From: Erinaceus europaeus
Lineage: Eukaryota > Chordata > Mammalia > Eulipotyphla > Erinaceidae
Assembly: GCF_950295315.1 (NCBI RefSeq)
Contig: NC_080172.1
Coordinates: 110,336,353-110,400,352 of the forward strand
DNA: 64,000 nt
Direction: 5' to 3'
Shown piece after piece: positions 11,196 to 22,769 of the stretch. The notes beneath the pieces were generated by a model that was not told the origin of the DNA, searched no databases, and saw only the letters and a list, made by a program, of their open reading frames with translations. Both the position numbers and the translations under genes were made by a program. The first letter of the stretch is position 1; every line of letters begins with the position of its first letter.

Positions 11196-11720
11196 CACCT
11201 GTGGACATCTAAATATTGGCAAGGGAGCCAAAAATATTAAATGGAGATAAGACAGTCTCTTCACCAAATGGTGTTGGGAAAACTGGGCTGAAACATGCAA
11301 AAAAAAAAAATGAAATTGAAACCACTTCACCTCACCACACATAAAGAATAAACTCCAGACAAATTAAAGATTTGGGTATTAAACCAGAAACCATAAAATA
11401 TTTAGAGAAAAACATTGGTAGAACTTTAAGTTTTACAGGTGTCTTCAGTGACTCATATCTATTCATAATTACATCAAATTGAAAAGCTTCTGCAGAGCAA
11501 AAGAAAACACCAGCCAAATAGAAATGATGAATGGGAGATCTTTTTATGCCATACATCAGACAAAAGGTAATAACCAAAGTATCCAAAAGAGTTCAGCAAA
11601 AAAAAAAAAAAAAAAAAAAAGACCCCATCCCAAAGTGGGGAGATGGGGAGGATGTGGACAGAATGTTCATCAAAGAAGAGATCCAAAGGGCCAACAGACA
11701 TGTAAAAAAAAAAAAAAAAT
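11196..11720 (+). mobile_element. L1 ORF2 C-terminal fragment
   Basis: The sense strand resembles the end of L1 ORF2 (AAATGGAGATAAGACAGTCT, TGGACAGAATGTTCATC). It carries two internal A-runs, at 11600-11620 and 11706-11719. Non-functional. Confidence 0.8.
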
Positions 11721-11745
11721 GTTCAGTGTCTTGTTACCATGAGCC

Positions 11746-11810
11746 GTGAAGCAGTGCTGCAGGTTTCTCCCTCTGTGTCTCTCCCTCCCTCTCAATATTA
11801 ACTCCCTCTC
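11746..11810 (+). repeat. SINE fragment (group B)
   Basis: GTGAAGCAGTGCTGCAGG core plus pyrimidine tract only. Confidence 0.5.
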
Positions 11811-11829
11811 TTTTTTTTTTATTTTTGTA

Positions 11830-12240
11830 TCCCTATGTACTCCCAGTTCCCAATGACTTTCTGCCTTCTGTTACTGTAGTTTCATTGCATTTTCTAGAGT
11901 TTCACATGACAAAAAAAAAATTCAGTATATGTGTTTTGGTATAACTTTTTCTACTTAGTAATTTTGAGTTTACATGATGTTCCTGTGTATATATAGTCTG
12001 TTCTTTTTTGTTCTTCACCTGGACAGTATCCCTTGATATGCATGGAGCACAGTTGTTTTATCTGCATCAGTTCATGGATCTGTGTTGATGCTAGGTTTGG
12101 ACTGTTACATATAAAGCTGCTATAAGTATTCATGTACAGATTGTTGTTGTTTTTTTTTAATGGATCTATATTGTCATTTGTGGGTAAATGCCTAAGAGAG
12201 AAATAAAAGTATCTTTTTAACATCTCCCTGGTTATAAGAG
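11830..12240 (-). repeat. Old L1 3'-end remnant (antisense)
   Basis: Reads like the antisense 3' end of L1M elements (CATATAAAGCTGCTATAAG, GTGGGTAAATGCCTAAGAG). Confidence 0.6.
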
Positions 12241-12959
12241 AAGACCGATATTTTTATATTTTGGCTTATTGTCTGTTCTGGTTTCATTTAATTACCTGGC
12301 AGTATATTTCTAGCCAGAATAATGAGACAGAGCAATTCTATGACATGGAGTTGTCTAGATAATGATAGAAGTAATTCACATATGATTTATAATTGGTATT
12401 GGGCCTGTATTCTTTTTGATATCTTTTTATGAATTTTTACTTATTTTGTATACTTGAAAGAAAATGGCACTAAGTGGGAACAGTGATATTAGCTGTTTGG
12501 TTACATCAGTCATCTGACTAACACTAATGCTGACTGCTAGTGAAGAGAGGGGAATTAATTTATTCATTATTATTTCTTTGATACATAACATACTAGTGAC
12601 ATTATTTTTACCTGCAATGATAACCTACCTGTTATCCTCTATGGATTTTGTGGTTCATCTTGTCAAACCTGTAGTTCTTGTATTAATGTGAATAGAAATA
12701 AGGAAACTAGTTATGGTATTAACAGGTTCTTTTGGGTTTTAACTTATTTGGCCCCTCCCATAATGGATTATGTTGTTTTAAACTTTGTTCTATTTAGTAG
12801 TAAAGAATTAGCTAGTTAAATAGCTTTTTATCTTTCTTTGTGGTGTTACTTATACCAGTGGAAAAGTTGGTTTTTCATTCTGGAGTATGTAAGTTGACAT
12901 TGTGATAAAATAGCAAGGCATATTTCAAAATTAATTCTAGGGGTGTGTGTGTGTCTGTG

Positions 12960-13063
12960 TGTGTGTGTTGCTCAGCTCTGGCTTATAATGGTAGTGGGGA
13001 TTGAACCTGGTACCTCAGGCATGAAAAGTTATTTGCATAGTTATTATGCTATCTCTCTGACCC
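12960..13063 (-). repeat. SINE (group C)
   Basis: Antisense CTCAGCTCTGGCTTATAATG, GGGGATTGAACCTGG and TTATTATGCTATCTC. A GT repeat lies at its tail side. Confidence 0.75.
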
Positions 13064-13204
13064 CAAAATTATTAATTCAAAACTGAGATACACACACACA
13101 CACTTTTAAGTATTAGTCATAGTATTGCCTCATCAAAAGGGAATGTATTTTCCATATAAATTAGTCTCAATCCTTCAAATATATATAATATTGGTTTTCT
13201 TTGC

Positions 13205-13829
13205 TTTGCTTTTTATTGCAGCCAGGGTTATTGCTGGTGCTTGGTGTCAGCACTATGAATCCACTGCTCCTGGTGACCATTTTTCTTTTTCTTTTATAGG
13301 ATTGAGAGGGAGAGGGGAAAAAAAAAAACAAGAAAAATGGGCAGGGGGTAGATAGCATAATGGTTATGCAAACAGACTCTCATGCCTGAGGCTCCAAAGT
13401 CCCAGGTTCAGTCCCCCGCACCACCATAAACCAGAGCTGAATAGTGCTCTGGTTAAAAAAAAAAAAAAAAAAAAGCGAGAGGGAAAGAAAGACATCTGAA
13501 GACTTGCTTCACCACTTGTGAAGGTCCCTCCTGCAGATGGGGAGTGGAGGCTTAAACCTGGGTGTTTGCACATAGTGGGCCCCCATTCACTCCTCTCTTT
13601 TTTTTTTTTTTTTTTTTGGTCACTGGAGTTTTTGCTAAGGCTCAATGCCTACCTGGTGACTCTACACTACTAGTGGCTATTTCCTTTTTTTTTTTTTTTT
13701 CCTCTTTTCTTTGATAAGACAGGGAGAAATAGGAAGGGAAACTTTCCTGTCTGGAAGTGGGGCTGGGGGCTTGAACCCAGGTCCTCATATAACATGTACT
13801 TTACCTGTGTGCCACCTCCTGACCCCTAA
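13205..13829. repeat. SINE cluster (at least four copies)
   Basis: In order: an antisense 3' module (13205-13320), a sense group C copy with A-tail (13340-13475), an antisense group B piece (13476-13600) and an antisense long group B copy (13610-13829). The young-looking A and T runs mark each join. This is a favoured insertion cluster. Confidence 0.75.
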
Positions 13830-14468
13830 AACATTGAGGTTTTTGTTTGATTGGTTGGCTGGTTGGTTTTTTACATTATTTTGGAAATTACACTTACACA
13901 GTATACACTTTCATGGCCTTAATATAATATGCATAGAGAAATGTTACTGTATTTTTTATTGAAGTGTGTCGTACTCCTTATTCCTATACTAAGTGGCCTT
14001 AGTGATTAGATTATCTTTTTTTTTTTTTTTTTTTGCCCTCAAGTATTACTTTTCAGTATGTCAACTTTGAACAGCCATTTCTCCTTTAAAATATATTTAC
14101 TGGGGACCTGTATATATTCAATATATATTCAAAATGCCGTTCTGGGGCCTGGTCATTTAATATTAATTGAAGTGTTTAGTAGTGATCACATATACTTACA
14201 GGCTTCTCTGATGGAACCTAAAGTTCTGAGAAGTTAGACATTAATCATGCAAAGATATTGGAACCTAGGGCCTTGTGAACCACATTTTGAGAATTACTGG
14301 GCTAGGGTAATTAAATAAATAAAGGAAGCTTATAATCCCAAATGGAATTAAAGCAAACGTTGTTTACAGGATTCAAAAAGGAGACAATGCAAACTTTGAG
14401 TTCGGGTTAAATCCAGTTCGTACTTTAAGGGGAAAAATTGAAACACAGCTTAAGAATTTGCTATGGGG

Positions 14469-14763
14469 GGAGTTGGGCTGTAGTACAGCGGGCTAAGCGC
14501 AGGTGGCGCAAAGCACAAAGACCAGCATAAGGATCCCCGTTCGAACCCTGACTCCCCACCTGCAGGGGAGTCGATTCACAGGCGGTGATGCAGGTCTGCA
14601 GGTGTCTGTCTTTCTCTCCTCTTCTCTGTCTTCCCCTCCCTCTCTCCATTTCTCTCTGTCCTATCCAACAACAACAACAATAATAACTACAACAATAAAA
14701 CAACAAGGGCAACAAAAGGGAAAAAATAAATAAAAATAAAATTTTTTTTAAATTAAAAAAAAA
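14469..14763 (+). repeat. SINE (group A)
   Basis: Complete copy with head GGAGTTGGGCTGTAGTACAG and A-rich tail, flanked by a 17-bp target-site duplication, AAGAATTTGCTATGGGG (14452-14468 and 14764-14780). Recent insertion. Confidence 0.95.
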
Positions 14764-15593
14764 AAGAATTTGCTATGGGGACTGGCACGATAGTTCACCT
14801 TAGAAGGTGTGTGGTCTGTCATGAGCACAATCTTCTTTTTACCCTTTCCTTCCCTTCCCTTCTTTTTTTTTTAATGTTTTTATTAATGATTTAATACTGA
14901 TTTACAAGATTGTAAGGGGTGTAATTCATAGTTTCCACCATCAGAGTTCTGTGTCCCATCCCCTCCACTGGAAATTTCCCTGTTGTTTATCCCTCTAAGA
15001 GTATGAACTAAAATTCTTTTTCTGGGGTGCAGAAGATGGGAGTTCTGGTTTCTGTAATTGCTTCACTGCTGGACATGGGCATTAGAAGGTCAGTCCATAC
15101 CCCCAGCCTGTTTGTTTTTACCTAGTGGGGCAGGGCTCTGGAGAGGTGAGGTTCCAGGACACATTGGTGAGGTCATCCGCCCAGGGAAGTCAAAATAGAA
15201 TCATAGTAATATCTAGAACATGGTGGCTGAAATGCAATAAGATGGAAAATAGGACAAAATGATGAATAAACAGGAGCCACAAAGTAGGAATAGAGCAGAT
15301 GAAAGTAGGGACCTTAGGACAGAAGGAAACTAGGAAGTCTGTTTTAGGACTGTTCCCAAGAGCCTATGTGTTAATAATATTCACTTGAGCTTTTGATAGC
15401 TAACATGGAGATGGGCCAGAAATGTTGTCTGAGAAGATGGTGTCTGAGTTGAGAGTAGAATTAGGAAACAGGATTAGGGTGGAGAGTTGCTTACAACCTT
15501 GAAGAGTATATATAAGTGCAGTCAACTGTTTACCACATGATCTTAACTAGAGTCCATATCCATTCATATTTAGCATAGGAGCCTGTACAGTGT

Positions 15594-16097
15594 CTTCTTC
15601 TAGCGTTTGCCCTTCTTCCGTAGCCAATCAACAGCGTCAGGTTGAGCCTGATGTAAAGTTTCGAGACCTCCTTTGAATCTGGAGAGGTGGCAGTCGTTGA
15701 CTATGTGGGTCATAGTCTGTCTGGAGCTGCAGGGGCAGTTCGGGTCATCTCTGGCTCCCCAGCGATGGAACATAGCGGTGCACCGGCCATGGCCTGTTCG
15801 ATAGCGATTGAGGAGGGCCCGATCATAACGTGCTAGGTCAAAGCCGGGTTGACGCTCGCAGGGGTCTGTGATGAGGTGTTTGTTCTTTACCTCAGCTGAC
15901 TGCCAACTCTGTTTCCAAGAGTCTGGAACAGAGAAGTTCAGTGTAGGCGTAGGGGACCAGATTGGATGATGAGACGTCAAGCGTTGGACAGGGTGTGCGA
16001 AGATATCCGGTATATTATATTGGCAGGTCCGGTCGAGCGTAGATGTGGGAAGTGAACTTAGATGATGCCGCATCCCGACGAATATCTGGCAGGGCGA
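15594..16097 (-). mobile_element. Vingi-like non-LTR retrotransposon, 5'-truncated 3' fragment
   Basis: A 504-bp insertion with a target-site duplication TGTACAGTGT (15584-15593 and 16098-16107) inside an antisense LINE repeat. On the reverse strand one frame is open over its whole length. From Met at 16073 it gives 157 residues to a TAG at 15600-15602. The protein has the C-terminal tail typical of Ingi/Jockey-type reverse transcriptases: RTGHGRC, FHRWGARDDPNCPC, QTMTHIVNDC and a final DAVDWL. The RTGHGRC...CxC...H...C pattern differs from L1. Vingi is a clade reported among mammals only in hedgehogs, so that assignment is the natural one; other Ingi/Jockey relatives are possible. The catalytic RT and endonuclease parts are missing. 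Confidence 0.8.
15600..16073 (-). pseudogene. Truncated ORF of the Vingi-like element (RT C-terminus)
   Basis: A 157-residue open frame without internal stops, continuing upstream in frame to the truncation point. The Met is internal and not a natural start. The stop codon lies 6 nt from the 3' end of the insertion, so the 3' UTR is essentially absent. The intact frame suggests a young insertion. No product is expected from an antisense intronic fragment. Confidence 0.7.
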
Positions 16098-16409
16098 TGT
16101 ACAGTGTCTGAGCCCTTGTCAGAGAGCTCACAGTCCATAGTCACAGCTGAGAACAGCCTAGGCTGCCCTCATTTCAGAGCTAGTCTTGAGCAACAGGATA
16201 GGATAACCCGGCCTCCTTTGGAAAGTGGGGCAGTCCCTACCATTGCTACTTCATAGTGAGGGTCTGACCCAAAGAAGCCTACAGAAGGGCTTGTAATGGC
16301 ATTCCCAGTTGTGAGCAAAACTACTTTCAAGCCTTGTCTCCTCCACATTGGTGAGGCTCCAGTGGTGCAGTGGTATCTCTCTCTCTCTCTTTCTCCTCCT
16401 CCCTCCCTT

Positions 16410-16612
16410 TAATTTTTTTTTCTTTTTTGATGAGAGAGAAATTGAGAGAGGAGGGGGAAGATAGAGTAGGATAGACACCTGCAGACCTGCTTCACCACTT
16501 GTGAAGCAACCCCCCTGTAGTTGGGGAGTCAGGGGCTGGAATTCAGATCTTTGTGCATGCCTGTGTACTTTGTACTATGTGCGCTTAACCTGGTACACCA
16601 CCACCCCACCCC
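16410..16612 (-). repeat. SINE (group A/B intermediate)
   Basis: Antisense copy with ACACCTGCAGACCTGCTTCA core and GCTTAACCTGGTACACC head. Confidence 0.8.
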
Positions 16613-18663
16613 TTTGTATCTTTCTCTGTAGTAGTCTGTAGTCTGTGGTAGTCACCGGGTGGCTAAAAGAAGGGGTGAGGGATTTGCTGTAGTTCTTGTA
16701 ATAAACTCTTGACAGAATTGTGTTTTATGACATTATGAATTTCTTGTTTCTTTATTGCTTTCAGTATCCCACTATATTGCTTAACCATTTTAAATATTTT
16801 GGGACATGAATCATTTTTCTGTGTTGGAAGTGTGAGAACCTAGGATTTGTACATAATGTCTGTTGTCATAGAGATGATTTTAATTATGACTTTTACTGTA
16901 AAAATTGAGGTATAATTTGTACCAATAGTAATTTTAGTATTGTTAAAGTTTAGGTAAGATTGATCTGAAAAAATGACTTCCACATTAATGAGCTGATGAA
17001 ATCATATAACTTAAGTTATAGATTTGGATATTCAGTGTGTCTTAGAGTGTATAATTTGAGATGCTTTTAGAATACTTATAAGACACTTTACAGTTGTTGA
17101 TAAAAATGTAATTATTTATGTTGCTCAGTCAACAGATGAAATCTCCATAAATTTCAAATCAATGAAATGAAATTTCAGGGAGAGTTTGTCAGACTTTTGG
17201 AGGGAAGGGCTACATTTTACTTAATTTCACTGTCCTCCATAATACGATATGGTTGGTGTATGACATTATTATGTGTAGACCTAATAAGAGAAAGGAAAAT
17301 ATGGAGAAATTTTAGCCTACGTTTTTCCCTGAACCTTTATAATTCTTCTGCTAAGACAAATAAGTTTTTGTGATGTGTTATTTATTGGCTTAGAAAATTA
17401 TTTTATGTAACACATTTTAGTGTTACTTCATGTTACTATAATTATTTACAGAAATAAAATTATCACTGTATTACTAGTTGTGAGAAATTACTTTCTGTGA
17501 CATCTCTAGCTCCAAAAGCCTTGTGATAGTTACTAGCTTTACTTCCTCAGTGATGTTATATTGTTGCCTTGTCCCAGCTCTGACAGCATGCAAGCTGTCT
17601 CTTCAGCTGCCTCAGTTAAATTAAAGCATTTCAGTCCCCAATCTTGATAATCCTCCTGTCATCAACCTCCAACCTTTACTCCCTATCTGTCTGTCCATAT
17701 ATTTGTCGTTTTAGTTTGGTTGTCTTTTATTGTGTACATTCTTTCCAAATTATGAAGAGAGACACCAGAGCACATTTATAATTTTCCATTTCATATTTGT
17801 CTTTGTTGTATCATTCATCAGACTCAGGGTCTTCTGTATGTTCTGCCACTGAGTTACTTCTCTGGTGACTGTATACTTTGGAAACAAAAGCATTGCTGAA
17901 CTTTCCTTTCGTAATCTTTTCTCTTGGTATTACTTTATATAGGCCTCCAGTTTTTTCCTATTAATGCTTGAAATAAATATGCTATCATCTGTGTGTTCTT
18001 TATACTTTAAAAACAATAACTCAAATTGAGCACATTGGAGGGCTTTGTAGTATATCAGATTCACTCTAAATTATGCATCACACATACAGTTAAGTCCTTT
18101 TATTCAATTTATTGGGAGATTTTTATTCACTTTGATATACTTTCTTTGTCCACTTTTAAAATTGTATTTAATAATAGTAATGTTAACTCTTTTGGTAATT
18201 AATAAGTGCTATAGATATATATATAATAAGTTTGTGGTTCTTTTAAATAAATGGTATTGATATTATCCAGTGATTAAGAATCAGAGATTTTTGAGAAGTT
18301 ATATCTCCCAGTTCAGATAACTACTAGTGTTACAGCCAAGGCTTAAAGCAGGAGACAAAATCCATTGTTCTTAAATTTTTTTATAGCTGTAAACCTTGTT
18401 GTTTTATTATGGTCTTTGGACTTTCTGTTTCATACATTCTGTGCCTCTGCTGAGTCACTTCCCTACCTGTCTATGTGCCTTTATCTTTTTGTCATTTTTA
18501 TAACCAGAATTTCCACATAGTTCCAAAATGCCCCTAGGAAATGAAAAAAACACAGCTTTTAAGAAGCTTTTTTTTTTTTTTTTTCATTTCTGACTAGGGG
18601 AAATGAAATGACTTTTTACTCATACATAGAAATGAAACAAAAATATAAACTAGTCCTTAAGTA

Positions 18664-18690
<27 letters not shown>
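18664..18690. repeat. (TA)n microsatellite
   Basis: About 13 TA units. Confidence 0.9.
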
Positions 18691-18696
<6 letters not shown>

Positions 18697-18829
18697 TTTT
18701 ATTTTTCATTGTTTCTGTTGCATTGGTTAAAATAGATGGGTAGTTAATAGATTTATGAGGTTATTATTGTCATTTCTTATATTGTTAAGAATTGTGGACA
18801 CAAAACTAGGCTTATGCAGAGTTTGTTGT

Positions 18830-18980
18830 TGTCATCTCTAGGGCTTTACTGCCTTAGGTTGACTTTCTCCAAAGAGGCAGAGAGAAAAATGACAGCAGAG
18901 CTTCCTGCAATATGGTGGACTTGAACCTGGGTCACACAGCAAAGCAACACATTACTCAAGTGAGCTAATCTGCCAATCCT
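18830..18980 (-). repeat. SINE (group F)
   Basis: TTGACTTTCTCCAAAGAGG, GACTTGAACCTGGGTCACAC and GAGCTAATCTGCC. The same family recurs at 30416. Confidence 0.6.
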
Positions 18981-19859
18981 GGGTTTGTATGTTTTGTCTT
19001 CTGAGAAATTTAGGGACAGAGGGATTCAGAAGGATGATTTCCAGCTTTACCTTAGTAATGTGGAACAAATACAGTCTAGGAACTGAGGAAGACTTACATT
19101 CGGGTTATCCAGAACTTTACTTAATAGAATTTTTAAGTAATGAAATTGAAAGTGGCATTATTCTAGAACGTTAGCTGATCAGGTTCAGTCTTGTACCTTT
19201 TTGTGAAAATTATACTTTCCTATAGTTTTTTTGTTTTGTTTTACATACCTCATTCCAAAGATGTATTTGATAGAAGGCAATTAATTTATCAAGCTAGGAG
19301 GATTTAAGTAGGTTCTGAACTTGTAGTCTTTAGGTAGACTGCAGGATCCTTCAAACCTTCTACCTCTATGTATGTACACATGCTAAGTTTTCTGAGGACT
19401 TACTGCTTTTATCACAGTTCCAAAGTAGATCTGAGCCCCCACCCCTCACACTGTCCATTCACCCACAAAAGTTGAAGAATCACCAAGTTAAAGGTTAAAA
19501 GCCTCTCCTCTAAGATCAGGAACAAGATAGCAGTGCCTCTTCTTACCACTCCTGTTCTACAAAGCTGTGGAAGTCCTAGTCTAAGCAAGAGCCTTTGTTC
19601 CTTATTCTCTTATCTGCTGCCTTTTTTGTGTTGTGTGTACTGATGTCTTTGTATTGGTATGCTTTGACTTTTTTTTTCATGTTTTTTGTGGTGTTCAGGT
19701 TTTTCTTTGTAGTTAACATGATACTGATACTTACATAAAGTATCTTAAAATATAATATTCTATTTTAAATCAATAACTTTATCTTTGATAACATTTCAAA
19801 ACAATACTTTTAGCTTCTCCATCTCACATTTTAGAGTATTGTTTTTCCTCTTCTTTTTT

Positions 19860-20036
19860 TTTAATTGCCACCAGGGCTGTCACTGGGGCTCAGCATCTGC
19901 AAGAGGAATCTACCCCTTCCAGTGACCATTGTTTGTCTTTACTTGGTAGGAGAAATTAAAGAGGGAAAGAGAGGCAAAGAAACACCTGCAGTACTGCTTG
20001 ACCATTTGTGAAGCTTCCCCCTTGCAAGTGGGAACT
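19860..20036 (-). repeat. SINE (group B, long form)
   Basis: Antisense 3' module (TTGCCACCAGGGCTGTCACT) and ACACCTGCAGTACTGC core. The head is replaced by the following LINE repeat. Confidence 0.75.
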
Positions 20037-20760
20037 AATTGAAATTTATTTGCTTATTTATAAAATGGAAATATTGACAAGACAGTAGGATAAGAGGGGT
20101 ACAGTTCCACACTGTTCCCACCACCAGAACTCCCTATCCCACCCACCTACTCCCCCTTAAAAGCTTTCCTATTCTTTATCCCTCTGGGAGTATGGGCCCA
20201 AGGTCATTATGGGGTGCAGAAGGTGGAAGGTCTGGCTTCTGTAATTGCTTCTCCACTGGACATGGGCGTCGGCAAGTTGACCCATACTCCCAGTCTGTCT
20301 CTCTTTTCCTAGTGGGGCAGGGATCTGGGGTAGCAGGCTCCAAGGACACATTGGTGGGGTCATCTGCCCAGGGAAGACTGACTGAAATTTAAATGTTGGT
20401 CTTTACACTTGGTAATTTATGATCTCTGCTAGGTATACCATGGCCTTGCCCCATCTTTTAGGTTATTAATGTTATATAGTTTTATCTATTTTAATGGCTT
20501 ATTCAGTAAAATATTGGTTTAGTTCTGGTGGGTTTTTTTTTTTTTTCAAGTTCATGTGTATCAGTTCTCTAGAGTCCACATATGAGGGAAACCACCTGGT
20601 AGTTGCCTTTCGTCTTTTTACTTATTTCACTAAGCATAATTACCTCCAGTTCCATCCACTTTGTCCCAAAGGACACAATATCACCTTTTTTGATTGCAGA
20701 GTAGTATTCCATGGAATCTATATACCATAACTTCTTTAGCCAGTCATCTGTGATCCCTCA
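20037..20760 (-). repeat. LINE 3'-end repeat (antisense)
   Basis: 20037-20395 shares blocks with the 14866 repeat (TATGGGGTGCAGAAGG). 20520-20760 matches the common antisense L1 3' region (CCATGGAATCTATATACC, TTCACTAAGCATAATTACC). Confidence 0.7.
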
Positions 20761-20852
20761 GCTGCCAACATCCACTCCCCAATAACTTCATTCTCCTAAA
20801 TCCAAAACTTACCATGGAGGGCATGTTCTCTGCCATACCCTGGTTAAAATCT

Positions 20853-20970
20853 TGGTGCCACATGGGAGGCACTATAGCACCAGAGGAAGCTCCAGTGCTG
20901 TATTGCCACTCCACATTCACTCACTTGATCTGTCTCTGCCTCTGTCTGAGTGAAGAAAAAAATTACTCAG
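20853..20970 (+). repeat. SINE fragment (group E)
   Basis: Old tRNA-like fragment with GGAAGCTCCAGTGCTGT and a CTCTGCCTCTGTCTGA end. Confidence 0.5.
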
Positions 20971-21029
20971 CTATGGAAATCAAAGTAGCTCCTTTATGTT
21001 TTCATTTTCTTTTTATATATATATCTGTT

Positions 21030-21275
21030 TATTCCCTTTTGTTGCCCTTGTTGTTTTATTGTTGTAGCTATTATTGCTGTCGTGGATATTGGATAGGATG
21101 GAGAGAGGAGAGGAAGACGGGGGAGAGAAAGATAGACACCTGCAGACCTGCTTCACCGCTTGTGAAGCGACTCCCCTGCAGGTGGGGAGCCAGGGGCTTG
21201 AACCAGGATCCTTACACTGGTCCTTAGGCTTTATGCCACGTGCACATAACCCTCTGTGCTACCGCTGGACTCCCT
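21030..21275 (-). repeat. SINE (group A)
   Basis: Nearly full antisense copy with TTGTTGCCCTTGTTGTTTTA tail and CGACTCCCCTGCAGG core. Confidence 0.9.
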
Positions 21276-21314
21276 CCTGTATGTTTTTGTTTCTACCCCT
21301 CCCCCCCGCCATCA

Positions 21315-21346
<32 letters not shown>
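21315..21346. repeat. (GT)n microsatellite
   Basis: About 13 GT units followed by GC units. Confidence 0.9.
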
Positions 21347-21347
<1 letters not shown>

Positions 21348-22198
21348 CCCGTGCGTGTTGAGTTGTTGAAAAAAATATGTTCTCTTTATGTTCTTTTTTC
21401 TACATAATGATACTAGCATCCTCATCCCTTAGATCAATAGCTTCCCTGTGGAATATAGCAAACTCCTCTCACGGTTCTGTGGGTATGCTAGATACTCACT
21501 TGCTGCTGTTGCCCAAGCTTATTTAGCACAGCTGCCTTCAGCTGGTGACTAAGCTGGAATCAGAGGAGCAGCTGGAATGCTTTATCTTCCACGTGGCCTC
21601 TCTCCACATGGTTTCTCTCATCCTTCAGGGCTCCCACACTAGCTAAATAGTCAGGCCTTATTTACTTTGTAGTTGGAGTTTCAGGAGCAGAAAGAGAAGC
21701 TGTGATTCCTCTTATGGTTTGCTCTTAGAACCCTCTGCACACCATCAATTATCGCTTCCAGCACACTGTCGGTCACAGGCTGGCCTGGAGTTTGGAAGAT
21801 GTGTGCGACAATATGAATACAGGATTTATTAAAGACCATTTCACATCAGTCTACAAACTTCACAAGAGATTCTCCTGCTTCTCTCTGCCCTCCTCAGATC
21901 TAGTGATATCATAGGAGTTTGCACCCTATCACTTTGCCTCAGCTGCTGCATTTCACTCAGTAAAAGCTGAAGTGTTTTTATTGGCCTGTAAGGGACTGTA
22001 TGATACTTAGCCACATAGGGATTATTAGTTCACCTAAAACAAGAAGTTCAGAGTCGTGGGCTTATGTAGCAGTTTAGTAAAGTCAGCAGGGTCCCAGGCT
22101 TCGTCACAAAATCATATGGCCAGGTTTTAGTCTCCCGAATTTCCTTTATGGCGTTAACTAAACATGTTATCTGAAAATAAAATAAAATCATACGGCTA

Positions 22199-22325
22199 CA
22201 GCTGGAGAGGCGGCACAGTGGGCAGTGTCAGACCTGAAGCACAAGATCCTGATTTCCATCCCTGGCCACTTTGTGTCAATGATGCTCTGGTTCTCTTTCT
22301 CGTGAATAAATACATCTGTCTAAAA
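22199..22325 (+). repeat. SINE (group D)
   Basis: GCTGGAGAGGCGGCACAGTG head, GATTTCCATCCCTGG and ATGCTCTGGTTCTC. Confidence 0.65.
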
Positions 22326-22339
22326 GATCGTACATATAT

Positions 22340-22555
22340 TGATATCTGGGGCTGGATAGTAGTACACCTGGTAGAGCACACAAGTTACCCTGCACAAGGA
22401 CCTAAGTTGGCAAACGCTAGAAGAAGAAGGACCTAAGTTCAAGCCCCCAATCACCCAAACTGTTAGGGTGGGAGCTTAACAAGCAGTGAAATAGTGCTAT
22501 AGGTGTCTCTCGTTTTTCTCCCTTCCTATACACCCCTCTCCATATCTTCACTCTT
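22340..22555 (+). repeat. SINE (group B) interrupted by a mini-insertion
   Basis: Head GGGGCTGGATAGTAGTACACC and box-B region AAGGACCTAAGTTCAAGCCC. The box-B region is broken by the 18-bp insertion at 22409-22426. Confidence 0.8.
22409..22426 (+). mobile_element. Extreme 5'-truncated Vingi-like insertion (18 bp)
   Basis: GGCAAACGCTAGAAGAAG is identical to the last 18 bases of the Vingi-like element at 15594-16097. It is flanked by a perfect 13-bp duplication, AAGGACCTAAGTT (22396-22408 and 22427-22439). Removing the insert and one repeat restores the host SINE. It is seen directly as an insertion with target-site duplication; the origin is inferred from the exact 3'-end match. Confidence 0.85.
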
Positions 22556-22769
22556 GAAAAATATAGCTAATTCTAGCTTCATGATTATTTGTTTAATGAG
22601 AATTTTATCTGCACATTATGTTCATTTGAATAAAAAAGAAGTTTTCCTAGTAAGGGTATTAGGAGATTGGGTATTATGTAGGTGCCTACTGGCACTATTT
22701 GTCTCAGTGCTGTATGCCAGAAACTGCTGTATTACTGTGAAATTGTTAATCAGAGTTTCAGGCAGAGAG

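Larger units (their letters stand above)
14866..16250 (-). repeat. Hedgehog LINE 3'-end repeat (antisense), host of the Vingi insertion
   Basis: Starts with a T-run (antisense poly-A) and then sequence shared with the repeats at 20037, 55250 and 57840 (GGGGTGCAGAAG, TGTAATTGCTTC, GACACATTGGTGAGG). I take it as a LINE (probably L1) 3' region. It is split at 15594-16097 by a separate insertion. Confidence 0.7.

Noticed and set aside
22041..22130. Part of a second unknown gene near 21.4-22.1 kb
   Set aside because: Moderate GC and some open frame, but no splice-bounded conserved exon or known domain. More likely degraded repeat or unique intron.
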